From Arthrinium phaeospermum (Eukaryota > Ascomycota > Sordariomycetes > Amphisphaeriales > Apiosporaceae): 64,000 nt of DNA. The notes beneath the pieces are model-generated. The model had not been told where the DNA came from and ran no database searches. It was given only the letters and a program-made list of their open reading frames with translations. The stretch covers positions 2,356,001-2,420,000 of the forward strand of contig QYRS01000010.1 in assembly GCA_006503535.1 (NCBI GenBank), given 5' to 3'. Of the stretch, positions 34,127 through 44,018 are shown piece after piece (position 1 is the stretch's first letter; each line of letters begins with the position of its first letter). Both the position numbers and the translations under genes were made by a program.

Positions 34127-34865
34127 GCAGCCCCGGTGTTGAACTTATTAGGCAGCAACTAATGATGGCCTCTTCGGGTAGGGGTTGCTATATTTCATGT
34201 CTATGAGGTACATTTGTTGGGGGGCATCATGTAAATTGGCACGTTTGTCAGTGAGGCTTTCATTGGCACTGGTCGGCAGACTCGGTCTTTGGTGCGTTGC
34301 ACAGCATATTCGTCTGAGTAAGATTAGAGTAGGTGCATGTCAGGTCAGCCCAGATGAATTTGGCCAATCAGATAGCATGTAATCAAAGCCTCAGATAGCG
34401 CAGCTTTAAAACAAAACAAGAAGTAACAGAAAAATTGTACGACGTTTGGGGAAATAAGGAAATGTGGGTGGTGATCGGTTACATTCACGCTCCGGATTGG
34501 TTAATGGACGTACACTAAACATTACTGACCAGCATTGAATTGCATTTCCAGAAGCATTCAGACGCCAAGTGTGCATAGCCTCGTTACGAATCAGCTTTAT
34601 GTCAGGTTCAGCCATCTCTACAGCCACTATCAAGTTTTGCAGCAATCGTGTAAATAATCCCTGTAGGGTGTATCGGCACAATGCACAAGCTGGGCCAGCC
34701 TTGTGTTCCACACCCAGATATACTGTTATTTCAAGCACACTCCCTGGCCAGCCTGCTTATGAATGCTTTCGTCCGCTTCTGCGCCCGGTTGACTTTCCCC
34801 TTTTTCTTTTCCCCGTCCACTTCGTTCCAGTCTTGTTGTCCCCAACATCGACAGACTCAGGAGAG
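34127..34865. other. Promoter side of membrane protein 2; no gene seen
   Basis: About 740 bases. The pyrimidine-rich stretch just before 34866 (CCCCTTTTTCTTTTCCCC near 34797-34814) resembles a fungal leader. Confidence 0.5.
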
Positions 34866-35871
34866 ATGGCAAGCAACCTTGGAACATTGCCAACTCCCTT
34901 CGCCTGGAACACGGATTGCAGTACACAAATGCAGAATGCATACTTCGTGGATCTAGATTATCTACTCCAGGGCCCGCCCCTGGCTCTCCCACGATGCATG
35001 CCGGACAATTACGGACCCTGGGCGTCCTGGTTCTACTCAGCCTCCAGCTGTCCCCCGGGTTATACTTCAGCATGCCAGTCAACCCAGGTTGTGGCCACTT
35101 TGACTGACACCTATATCACATGCTGTCCGAATATTGGGTAAGGATGCCCTCATTCATTCCCATACCGATAGCATGCCTTCACCGCGAGACTAATCTTCCT
35201 CCAAGCACCACACATTTCGCATGCCAGACGGAATTTACTCTGAAGCATCAAAAGACGTTGGGATGCGTCAGCCCGCTACCTGCCACATACTGGACGCTCA
35301 GCCCGATGATCGAAGAGGTTTCTGGCACGACGTCGGTCACAGTTGGGTACAACACGTCTGGTGCCGTCAACGCATACAGCGTACAAATTCGACACGGAGC
35401 CGACGATATGGTAAGTCACATCGCTAAATCAGCTACTTACATAGAAGCCAGGTTCCTGACTTGTCAAAGATTTCAACAGAAACCCCGAGCACCCGAACCT
35501 CCACCGCGATATCGATCCCATCCCCGACTTCGAGCTTTGCGCCCATATCAACGTCGTCCTCCTCGGGCCTGAGCACGGGTGCAGCGGCCGGGATCGGAGT
35601 TGGCTGCACAGTGGTGTTCCTTGCAATCGCCGCCGCCGTCGGGTTTCTCTTTTTCCGCAGGCGTCGACGGCACCAGAGCCCTCCCTCGGGGCAGAACCCG
35701 TTGCAAGAGCAACCAAAAGTCGAAACGTATCCAGTAGAAGCATACACTTCTCCTTCCATGGCCCCCGCCTCGACGCATCCGCATAGCGCGCAGCCATGGC
35801 ATGAGATGGACAACATGCGACATGCCGCGACAGAGCTGCCGGGTGAACCCAACAGCGCGAGGAGGGGCTAG
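34866..35871 (+). CDS. Single-pass membrane protein, Cys-rich ectodomain (copy 2)
   Basis: Three exons with good splice sites: 34866-35137, 35206-35410, 35470-35871, about 292 residues. Intron phases (2, then 0) are the same as in copy 1. The ectodomain has LGTLPTPFAWNTDCST, LLQGPPLALPRCMPDNYGPW, CPPGYTSACQST, TDTYITCCPN and TLGCVSPLPATYWTLSP, aligned with copy 1 throughout. A longer Ser/Thr stalk (STETPSTRTSTAISIPSPTS) leads to a TM helix (about 196-221: GAAAGIGVGCTVVFLAIAAA) and a stop-transfer run FFRRRRRH. The cytoplasmic tail is rich in Pro, Gln and His. There is no cleaved signal peptide, so the TM segment probably acts as signal anchor. It is directly upstream of ART2. A surface-sensor role is inferred from layout only. 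Confidence 0.78.
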
Positions 35872-36040
35872 ACATAGTTCAGCGTATAGGGTGCAGAGGA
35901 GATGTTCATGTCCCTGGTTGTTACTTTCAGGCGAAACCGCCACGAATGATCTCAAATCAAACCGGCCATAAAAAACACATCATGAATCTTCATGGGCGCA
36001 GTATTAGCTGTCAACATACGTGTATGTTTCATGTTTGAGG

Positions 36041-36077
36041 GAACACGGTGGCTGGCTTTGTTGGAAGTCTTGGTTAG
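36041..36077 (+). promoter_or_regulatory. Conserved upstream block of ART2
   Basis: AACACGGTGGCTGGCTTTGT followed by TGGAAGTCTTGGTTAG, about 205 bases before the ART2 ATG; counterpart of 31091-31127. Confidence 0.45.
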
Positions 36078-36248
36078 AGACACACTTTGACGCATCACAC
36101 ACTTGGACACGAACATGGGGATTGTAGCAGTACATCGTTGAACATTACTTAAGACGTCGCAATACGTCCTTTGGTCCTTACTCATGACAAACCTGTTGAT
36201 GGTCAAGTAATATTAACACACTTTCTTCCTGACATTCATACCGTCAAA

Positions 36249-37691
36249 ATGAATTACGAAGGCGAAAGCCAGAGGTGCGGGCAAACCACATTGGGATCAC
36301 CTTTACCAGTAGCAACTGCTTACCAGGTTCACCTACGGTCCCCTCCAAGATCAGAAAATCCCCATCTTGTCAGGGGATTCATGTTTCCGTTGACCGTACT
36401 CGGGAATCGTGCTGCACTAGGTGTCAGGGATAATGCCACCCATTTACATATTCGTATATGTTCGACCTGCCAGTGTCAATTCCAACCTGAACTTTGCAGT
36501 GAACGCCATGACCCATTGGCCTGCGTTCACCTTAATTCCAGCATTGTGAATTCCGATCTTATTACCCACAGATGCCTTACGGGTACACCATGGCCCTCTC
36601 GTGATTCGGACTGCAACCTGTTGGCATATCGAGTGGCATGGTTGTTGCCCGACTTTATCAAACAATATGGACACAAATGTTGGACACAGCCCCTCAATTT
36701 CGTGCTTTATCAGATACGCAGATACGTGGTGATTCCAGCTCTGAGCATGTATAGCACCATGTGTATCATCGATACTCGCCATAATCTTGGCTGTTGTGTT
36801 TCGAGGGCAACCCCATGTTCCAATGCGGACTGTCGGACTACTTTCAATCAGTTTCCACTCTCGGTGAAACTCTCGCCCTTGCTTAGAGATCCATCAGTCC
36901 TCGACCTCCTCTTCACAATCATTGTTGCACAACCGGATCTCAACATCCGCTTCAAGACTGTGATCGACACGTTCCCCCGGATGGAACCAGGGATTACCAT
37001 GAGCGACTTGATAGGATCAGACGAAGGAAGCTCGGGGCGCCTGCAATTCTTGGAGTGGCTCTGTCGTACATTCGAGGGGATGTTGGTCCCGACACCGCGG
37101 CCGGCTCGTATCGCTGATATGCCAGGCTACGGGAGCTTCCTTCTGATGAACAACCGTGCTGACTGGTACGCCAAGTTCAATGGGAAGTTGAGGGAGAAGG
37201 GGTTCCATCAGGGCGGTACGGCCGCCTTCCATGGTGCACCTCCTCACGCCCTCTTTAGTATTCTCTGCGATGGGCTGAGGGCTCGAAACGGTGTCTATTA
37301 CTCCAACGAGCCGGCGCACGCGGCTTGGTACATCACTTGGAGAAGCTTTCACCCGACCGACATCACGAATTCCAATCACCCACGAGTTCTCCAAGGCTGG
37401 AAGAATGGCAGATATAAAAACGTGGCAATACTGTTCGGAGTTGAGGTTGCGGGGCCACGGCCCAAGATTGGGAAGGTGGAAGACTGCAGTCTTCCGGGGG
37501 AGGTCATGGTCCGCTACTTGTTTCTCATACCAGCCGAGAAGGTGGAGCCGTTGCGGGGTGTGGATGAATGGTATTGGCAGGATGCTCCCTACAAGGACTG
37601 GTTGGTGAAAAGAAGTTCGATTGCGCCTCAGATGGAAGCGGTATACCAGAAGATCCATAATGGAAGATTGATGCAGGAGAGGGTGGAATGA
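36249..37691 (+). CDS. PARP-like ADP-ribosyltransferase paralogue ART2
   Basis: Intact single-exon frame of 480 residues. It shares with ART1 the N-terminal GNRAALGVRDNATHLHIRIC region, the DSDCNLLAYRVAW segment and VKLSPLLRDPSVLDLLFTII. The putative zinc site is damaged: the first pair reads CIID where most paralogues have CxxC, although the second pair (TPCSNADC) remains. The catalytic region is complete: TAAFHGAPPHALFSILCDGL (His328), GVYYSNEPAHAAWYITW with the likely NAD-stacking Tyr, GWKNGRYKNVAILFGVEVAG and EVMVRYLFLIPAEKVEP. The acidic third position is variable in this family, which points to mono-ADP-ribosylation or to loss of activity. It pairs with membrane protein 2 on the same strand, 377 bases downstream of it. 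Confidence 0.68.
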   Translation: MNYEGESQRCGQTTLGSPLPVATAYQVHLRSPPRSENPHLVRGFMFPLTVLGNRAALGVRDNATHLHIRICSTCQCQFQPELCSERHDPLACVHLNSSIVNSDLITHRCLTGTPWPSRDSDCNLLAYRVAWLLPDFIKQYGHKCWTQPLNFVLYQIRRYVVIPALSMYSTMCIIDTRHNLGCCVSRATPCSNADCRTTFNQFPLSVKLSPLLRDPSVLDLLFTIIVAQPDLNIRFKTVIDTFPRMEPGITMSDLIGSDEGSSGRLQFLEWLCRTFEGMLVPTPRPARIADMPGYGSFLLMNNRADWYAKFNGKLREKGFHQGGTAAFHGAPPHALFSILCDGLRARNGVYYSNEPAHAAWYITWRSFHPTDITNSNHPRVLQGWKNGRYKNVAILFGVEVAGPRPKIGKVEDCSLPGEVMVRYLFLIPAEKVEPLRGVDEWYWQDAPYKDWLVKRSSIAPQMEAVYQKIHNGRLMQERVE

Positions 37692-38205
37692 GGCGGAAGA
37701 TCAATAAGGATCTTACCATGGAGTTTTCAGCATAATTGACGCGAGTTTCACTTGTTACAAAGCTCCGAATCTACATTGAATGAGACATCAGTTGCATCTA
37801 GAGACCAGAGTTGGAGATTGAGAGGACGTGGAAGATGAGAAATAGCCAGGTTGTTGGGATGATGACCAATGTGATGTACGTACAGCGTCCATGAATGACT
37901 TTACTGGAAATCTAGAAAATGAAACATGGGAGATCTTAGAGCACATGGGCTTTGTCAGTAACAATGGCGGAGAGAACGGCGGAGTGGCCGAAAGAACAAA
38001 CGGGGCATCTAATTAGAGCCAGGCGGATAAAGGATGGGAAAACGGAGAAAAAGAACGTACACGACGCCTCTACAGGCCTCGAGCTATTATCATGCTGGAC
38101 AATAGCAGTTTTTCTATACAGATTGAAAGTTTATATTCAGTGTTTGCCAGAATCCTGTAGAACTTATGTTGCCTGTGAATAAAGGCAGACATTTAGCCCA
38201 CCTAC
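37692..38205. other. Intergenic between ART2 and ART3
   Basis: About 510 bases; no gene, RNA or repeat seen. Confidence 0.5.
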
Positions 38206-39693
38206 ATGACCTCGTCTCCCCTTGGATTCATGCCAAGTTGTTGCCCTGGCAGAGAAAACATTAAAGTGAACCCGAGCCAACACTGTCAAGCTTCCAACAA
38301 GATGCAAAGCGAATTCTCCAAACCAGGCTCCAATGATGGCCTCTATCAGTTTGCCATCTCATTTGATGAATTGCCTGAGCTGAACCATGTTGCGCTTGGG
38401 ATCAGCAAAACTGCCAAAGCCCTGCTGGTTCGCATTGCTCGCCGCCAGGGAGAGACGAACGTGTGCTGCAGCATGCAGGAGCGCCAGGACGACCAATGGC
38501 ATCAGTACAGATCCGGCTCGGAGGAAGTCAACGTTTTGACGTATTTGATGGCCCAGCAGCTCCTTGGCCAGCTACAACGTCACCAGGTTGTTCCCAGCCT
38601 CGCGTCGAACAGAGTCGTGCGGAAGATCATCCTGCAGACTGCGCAGGAGGTGAGCAACCATGTGACCACGGCTTGTGTTCATTGCCAGCGGCCTCTGGGC
38701 GTCAATGTCGCACGGCCTACCACCTGCTCCCAGGAGTGTCAAGAGGGGCACAAGGACAGTTGGCCTCTCGAGACACGGCTGTCTCCACTCTTGCGGGACC
38801 CGTCGGTCCTGGACCTTCTGTTTACGTGTCTCACGGCCCAGCTCCGAGCTTTCACCGTCGGACCCGACGTCCCCCGCCGCTACGTCGGCGCCCCTCCTCC
38901 CCTGACTGATGTTCCATTCCCCGTGGATGACATGCTGGACATTATCAACTCCTTCCCACCAATGGTACCGGGTGTCACCTTGGACCAGCTGCTCCACTAC
39001 GGCAACGACTCCCTCTCTTACAAAAGGCGCGAGGCATTGGAATATCTCTGCTCCCGATTCCAGGCAATGGTCGTCCCAGCTACCCCAAGAGATCAGCTCA
39101 AGTTCAACACGCCTTTGCGCAATCCTGGAGACCCTACACCCACAAGCTTTGTTCTCCTGAACACCGACCCGGAGACGAAATCCAAGTTTGAGCAGCAGCT
39201 GAAGGAGAACCACAAACCACAAGGCGGCGTCGCCGCCTTCCACGGCTCCCCGCCCCAAAACATCTTCAACATCATCTGCGACGGGCTCAAGTCCTCGGCC
39301 GGGAACGTTTTCTACTCCCGCGAGCCGACCATCTCGATCTTCTACACCTGGCGGTCCCTGAGCCCCGAACAGAGCCACATCATCGGCCAGGGCTGGCGCA
39401 ACAGCCAGTTCAAGGGTCACGGCGTGCTGCTGGGGGTCGAGGTCACGAAGCCGGGCATCTTCTACGGGCCGGACCACGAGACCAACAGCCACCAGGACAC
39501 GGTCATGATCCGCCACCTCTTCGTGCTGCCGCCGGGGGTCGAGGAGACGTATCGGGATCTCTACGGGCATGAGTACTGGATCCAGAATGGGTCCATTCGG
39601 GCTCGGATGGAGAACACGTACAGCCGCATCCATGACGGGCGTTTGGTGCGGGAGGTTTCAGAGGATAGAGTGACGAGAGATGCGTCCAACTAA
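38206..39693 (+). CDS. PARP-like ADP-ribosyltransferase paralogue ART3
   Basis: Single-exon frame of 495 residues from the ATG at 38206; an in-frame ATG at 38302 would give 463 and starts closer to the conserved part. Conserved pieces are FDELPELNHVALGISKTAKA, QEVSNHVTTACVHCQRPLGV with ARPTTCSQEC (zinc-like CxxC and CxxxC), TRLSPLLRDPSVLDLLFTCL, CSRFQAMVVPATP, VAAFHGSPPQNIFNIICDGL (His346), NVFYSREPTISIFYTW, GWRNSQFKGHGVLLGVEV and DTVMIRHLFVLPPGVEET. The His and Tyr of the PARP-type triad are present. With ART4 and ART5 it forms a subgroup (shared QEASNHVT/ARPxxC features) that has no membrane-protein partner. Substrate unknown. Confidence 0.68.
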   Translation: MTSSPLGFMPSCCPGRENIKVNPSQHCQASNKMQSEFSKPGSNDGLYQFAISFDELPELNHVALGISKTAKALLVRIARRQGETNVCCSMQERQDDQWHQYRSGSEEVNVLTYLMAQQLLGQLQRHQVVPSLASNRVVRKIILQTAQEVSNHVTTACVHCQRPLGVNVARPTTCSQECQEGHKDSWPLETRLSPLLRDPSVLDLLFTCLTAQLRAFTVGPDVPRRYVGAPPPLTDVPFPVDDMLDIINSFPPMVPGVTLDQLLHYGNDSLSYKRREALEYLCSRFQAMVVPATPRDQLKFNTPLRNPGDPTPTSFVLLNTDPETKSKFEQQLKENHKPQGGVAAFHGSPPQNIFNIICDGLKSSAGNVFYSREPTISIFYTWRSLSPEQSHIIGQGWRNSQFKGHGVLLGVEVTKPGIFYGPDHETNSHQDTVMIRHLFVLPPGVEETYRDLYGHEYWIQNGSIRARMENTYSRIHDGRLVREVSEDRVTRDASN

Positions 39694-40319
39694 TAGGGGG
39701 AACCGCAAGCGAGAATGGTCAGACGGCAAACATTAGCCGTTAAGGGCTGGTGGTGACATCTAGTGGACGGCCAAGGAAACGTTGTCGCTTTTCGCGGTTA
39801 GGGATGAGTCTCGTGCATTTGGCTAGAGTGCTGATTTGACACCATGACATGGCCCAAATATCAATGTGAGGGGTGTAAATCAACGAAATAATTGAAGCAT
39901 GAAAAAGGGGTTCTGCATGCGTCACAAAACATCGTAGTAACAGAATCATGCTATAGAATGTTCTCCTTTGCTATTCATTTGGTTTCGTTTTGTTTTCATT
40001 TCCTCCCGTCTTGCGATTAAGCCCTGTACTGCGGTGACGTGGTGATCCTGGTATTCTTCACTATTACGAGACACTTTGTGACAAGTGGAAGGCTGTGAGT
40101 TGTAAGCATCACTTCGCTGTTTAAGTGTATGGTTGTATCTAAGACACCTGATTTTGAAGATGGCTAGAGTTGGATATTTAAGAACCTTTAGCGACCCCGT
40201 GTAAGCACCAATATCTTTACAAGCCATTGCTATTCACTGAATTGCTTGCCTTTTGTCTATTTGCCAACCAGATAAGAGAAAGTTGCTTACTTACATCTTG
40301 CATCTAAGTCGATCGCCCA
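39694..40319. other. Intergenic between ART3 and ART4
   Basis: About 625 bases; nothing recognisable. Confidence 0.5.
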
Positions 40320-41920
40320 ATGTCAAGAGTACGTAAATCAGAAAATGGTTCTGAATCCGAGCTGGAGCAACCTCGAAAACGTCAGAGAACCGGCATGGGT
40401 TCATCAGTTGGACAACAGACCTTTGATCCGATATATCCATTGCAACCTCGTCTTGAATCAAAAGCATCTCTTGTGTCTGGTGTTAGTTGGGTGGGTGATC
40501 CAGACGAATGCAAGTTCATTATTCCCCTATCCGATATACCAGCCCTTAATCGCATTGCGCTCGGGGTCCGCGACACCGCCATCTACATGCAGGTCCGCAT
40601 CCGGCTCTTCGACTCCGACTTCCGGTATTGTATCCACTTCCCGCCTGGCGACCTCGAGGGAGACGGCCACTGGCACGTTCCCTACAGCACCGCCTGTTCA
40701 TGGGATGACCGTGCTGCGCGGCTGGGCTGCAGCCCCGACACCAACTTCCTGGCCCATCTGGTGGCTGAAGCCCGGCACCAACAACTTAAAGGCCAGGAGC
40801 AACGTCTCAGAGAAAGCCGCCACGAAGAAATCATAAGCGATCTCATCCGTATTGCAAGAGAGGCAAGTGAGTACGTTACGAATCGATGTATCATCTGTGG
40901 GGAGCCTCTAGGCTTTACCGCTGCGCGGCCGATTGCCTGTTCGGCGCAGTGCCAGGATGAACTCCGAAAATGGCCTCTGAACGTTAGACTATCGCCGTTG
41001 TTGCGGGACCCGTCTGTGATAGATCTCCTCCTCACTTGCCTCAGTGCTCAGCTCAGGGCTCTCATGGACCGCGATTTGCACCTATTTGGCGACAGAGATC
41101 CGCCGCCTTTACCTGAATTCCCGAACCCGGCCAGAACATCTTGCATTCTGGACACATTCCCCCAATGACTCCGGGCATCACCCTCAAAAGTATAATCAAC
41201 TCCGGTGACATGGGCAGCGAACGGTACAAAGTCCTGGATTGGCTGTGCTCTAGATTCCAGGGGATGATGATCTCAGCATCAGTGACTGACCAGGTCACGT
41301 TTCTCATCCCGGAGAGGGCCCAACCACGCCACCCCAAACTAAAGCCAAAAGCCTATATCCTGATGAACACAAATGCGCCACGGCAAAAACACTTTGGAGA
41401 CCAGTTGGCCAAATGTAACCAGGGATGCATAGGCAGCGCCGCTTTCCATGGGTCGCCAGCCCAGAACATTCTCAATATTCTTTGCGAGGGACTGAAAGAG
41501 AACCCTAGCGAAAAAAGACTGGTCTGGTATAGTGGCGATCCATTCATTTCCACCTATTACATGTCGAGGGGTGTGCGGAGAGATTTGGGCCCGCAGCTTT
41601 ACCGAAGCTGGGAAAATAGCATGTTCAAGAACCAGCAGATCCTATTTGGCGTGGAGATCGCCGGGCCAGTAGACTTGGAATCTGAAGGAGGAGAAGAATG
41701 TCGGCAGGAGAGAATCATGATCCGCCACCTGTTCGTCATCCCAACCACTACGCTGGAACCTATAAGGAAATCTGAAACAGACAGAGAAGATGGGAAGAAA
41801 GATGGAAAGCTTCAGGGCGGCGATAAAGTATGGGCCAGAGATAACATCCGGCCTCAGATGGAGGCGACGTTTGCTCATATCCAAAACGGGAGCTTGATTA
41901 GAGAGGCGAACACATTTTAA
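40320..41920 (+). pseudogene. PARP-like ADP-ribosyltransferase paralogue ART4, one frameshift
   Basis: The first frame (40320-41168, 282 codons) carries LSDIPALNRIALGVRDTAIY, CIICGEPLGFTAARPIACSA and VRLSPLLRDPSVIDLLLTCL and ends at LDTFPQ. The next frame runs 41141-41920 and continues with PPMTPGITLKSIINSGDMGS, CSRFQGMMISASVTD, SAAFHGSPAQNILNILCEGL, LVWYSGDPFISTYYM and ERIMIRHLFVIP. Paralogues have FPPM or FPRM exactly at the junction, so one base is missing in the C5 run at 41159-41163. Everything else is intact, including the catalytic-type His and Tyr. Either the gene broke very recently or the assembly lost one base; if the latter, it is an ordinary gene of about 533 residues. The N-terminus has a basic KRQR patch that may be a nuclear signal. 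Confidence 0.65.
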
Positions 41921-42392
41921 GAGCCGGCTCCAATCTGGAATGGCTAGAGGAGCCGAGAGAACTTGATCGGTCAATCTATCACTGGTTATCGAAAGAGTTC
42001 ATAACACGGTGACTGGGGGAGCCAATGGCTGGAATAGCTTATATGTTACCTCAATGCAAATTGGCAGGATCTTCACCTCTGGAGGATAGACTACAGTAGT
42101 TACAGAAGGTGTTTACTCATCGGCTCTATCAGGTTCTTTTCTTTCCAAAGGGCACGATGTTTCAAGTAAGCTCTCGTCACTTTAAGACAGTCTCAGATGG
42201 CTGATACCCTGTGGCATTTGTAGAAACTTCTATACCGCCCCTGATGGTTTCTGAGACACATATATCTGATATAAAAGGTCTGCAGTGGTCCTCCAGAGTC
42301 TGACAATGCCATTGCAACCTGGACGAAAACACAACCCCACAGTTGTCTGATTTATCCTTCTCCACGAAATAACACATTCATATTTCCCAACA
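41921..42392. other. Intergenic between ART4 and ART5
   Basis: About 470 bases with the likely ART5 promoter; no gene. Confidence 0.5.
42270..42276 (+). promoter_or_regulatory. TATA box of ART5
   Basis: TATAAAA about 117 bases before the ART5 ATG. Motif seen, function inferred. Confidence 0.45.
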
Positions 42393-44018
42393 ATGAGTCA
42401 CATGACATCCAGAACACAAAGTCGACGGGAGTCTTTGAGCCCGGGTTCGGAGCTGTCTCAGGAGAATCGTCAGAGAACCAGCGGTAGTCGCTTCCTCAGA
42501 CCTTCGAACTCGCCCGACGTGGTGCGTTACCGAGGCGACCCGTGGCATCTTCAAGGTCCGATTCCGCATGGAGTTGAGGCTGTCGGCAACAACAAGTATG
42601 TATTCACTATTCCACTGAGCGAAATACCGGACTTGAACCGCATCGCACTTGGGATCCGCGACTCCGCTAGGCACCTGGTGGTCCGCCTCCAGCTCACCAT
42701 CAGCCAACACAATTCTGTCGCCGACTTCTGCATTCATCTCCCGCCAGGCGATAACAAGAACGGACTGTACCATATATACTATTCAAGCTTCAGTAATGAC
42801 GAGAACACACTTGCGGGCGCTGAGTATTCAAAAGGGCCCTGTAACTCGCACCCCAACTTCCTCACTCATTTGCTAGCGGAGGGTCTACAGAATGTACTAC
42901 AGGGACAGGAGGAGAGTCTAAGAGTGACGCCGGCAGTGAACATCAGAAAACTTCTCATCTGGCTTGCCCAAGAGGCAAGCAACCACGTCACCAAGCGCTG
43001 TATCATTTCTTCGGAGTCATGCAGGCCATCTCTGGGCTTCACTGCCGCTCGACCGATCGCCTGTTCACCAAAATGCCGGAAAGAGTTCGAAAAGTGGCCC
43101 CTAGTGGTCAGAATCTCTCCTTTGCTCCGTGATCCTTCTGTACTCGATCTTCTCCTCGCCTGCCTTACGGCACAAGTCAGATCCCTCGTATTGGAGGCAA
43201 AGCGTACTTATAAACACCCCTTTGCTAACTTCACACCGCCTTTGGTGGACTGTCCGTACACTGCCAAATTCATGCTGCACATCGTCGATTCCTTCCCCAG
43301 GATGGGCCCCGATGCTACTTTGGACAGTATAGTTGGCCGGGGCTGGCTGTGGTCCGCAGAGCGCCGGGCCGTGCTCAGTTGGCTATGCTCCAGGTTCGAA
43401 GGGATGATCATTCCCACGCCGCCCAAAGATGACGCCGTCTTCCAAATGCCCTTACCCAACAACATGCGTATTTTCCCAAGTACGTTCCTGCTCCTGAACA
43501 CCAATGCAGATCGACAAGTCGCATTCGAGAAACAACTGGCAAAGTACCGTCAAGACGGAGGCGGCGCCGCTTTCCACGGCACTCCCCCGCAGGTTGCCTT
43601 CACCATCCTGTGCGAGGGGTTGAAGAAGAACGCATGGCAAAGCGGCAATGTCTACTATTCCGACGACCCCCTGTTCTCAACCCGCTACATGTGGGTCCGG
43701 AGCCACCCGGACTACCTCCGGGCGATTAGCGAAGGCTGGAGAAACAGCCGGTTCCGGGGCCACCAGGTGCTGTTCGGCGTGGAGTACGCCGAGCCCGGCA
43801 AACGCTTCCCGGGGAGTGAGGAGAATAGCCACCAGGATACGCTCATGGTCCGCCAGCTTTTCCTCTTCCCGGCCGCGGCCGAGAAAGAGTACAGAAGCAC
43901 ACGCGGGCGTGCAGATTGGGCCGGAAGGTATCCCGTCAGGCCGACGATGGAGAACACTTTCCGACGGATCCATAACGGCGACTTGATACGAGACGTATTG
44001 GAAGAGAAAGTAACATAG
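42393..44018 (+). CDS. PARP-like ADP-ribosyltransferase paralogue ART5
   Basis: Intact single-exon frame of 541 residues, the longest local copy. A Ser/Arg-rich N-terminal extension (about 1-60) precedes IPLSEIPDLNRIALGIRDSA. The zinc-like region has an insertion (CIISSESCRPSLGFTAARPI, then ACSPKC), so its first Cys pair differs from the CxxC of ART3/ART4. VRISPLLRDPSVLDLLLACL follows. The catalytic part is complete: GAAFHGTPPQVAFTILCEGL (His395), NVYYSDDPLFSTRYMW, GWRNSRFRGHQVLFGVEYAE and DTLMVRQLFLFPAAAEKEY. By the H-Y layout and the PARP16/PARP6-like core it should bind NAD; activity is unproven. It is the best-preserved candidate enzyme of the ART3-5 subgroup. Confidence 0.7.
   Translation: MSHMTSRTQSRRESLSPGSELSQENRQRTSGSRFLRPSNSPDVVRYRGDPWHLQGPIPHGVEAVGNNKYVFTIPLSEIPDLNRIALGIRDSARHLVVRLQLTISQHNSVADFCIHLPPGDNKNGLYHIYYSSFSNDENTLAGAEYSKGPCNSHPNFLTHLLAEGLQNVLQGQEESLRVTPAVNIRKLLIWLAQEASNHVTKRCIISSESCRPSLGFTAARPIACSPKCRKEFEKWPLVVRISPLLRDPSVLDLLLACLTAQVRSLVLEAKRTYKHPFANFTPPLVDCPYTAKFMLHIVDSFPRMGPDATLDSIVGRGWLWSAERRAVLSWLCSRFEGMIIPTPPKDDAVFQMPLPNNMRIFPSTFLLLNTNADRQVAFEKQLAKYRQDGGGAAFHGTPPQVAFTILCEGLKKNAWQSGNVYYSDDPLFSTRYMWVRSHPDYLRAISEGWRNSRFRGHQVLFGVEYAEPGKRFPGSEENSHQDTLMVRQLFLFPAAAEKEYRSTRGRADWAGRYPVRPTMENTFRRIHNGDLIRDVLEEKVT

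Noticed and set aside
38572..39633. Open frame (353 codons, minus strand) opposite ART3
   Set aside because: Shadow frame; the plus strand carries the motifs shared by all paralogues.
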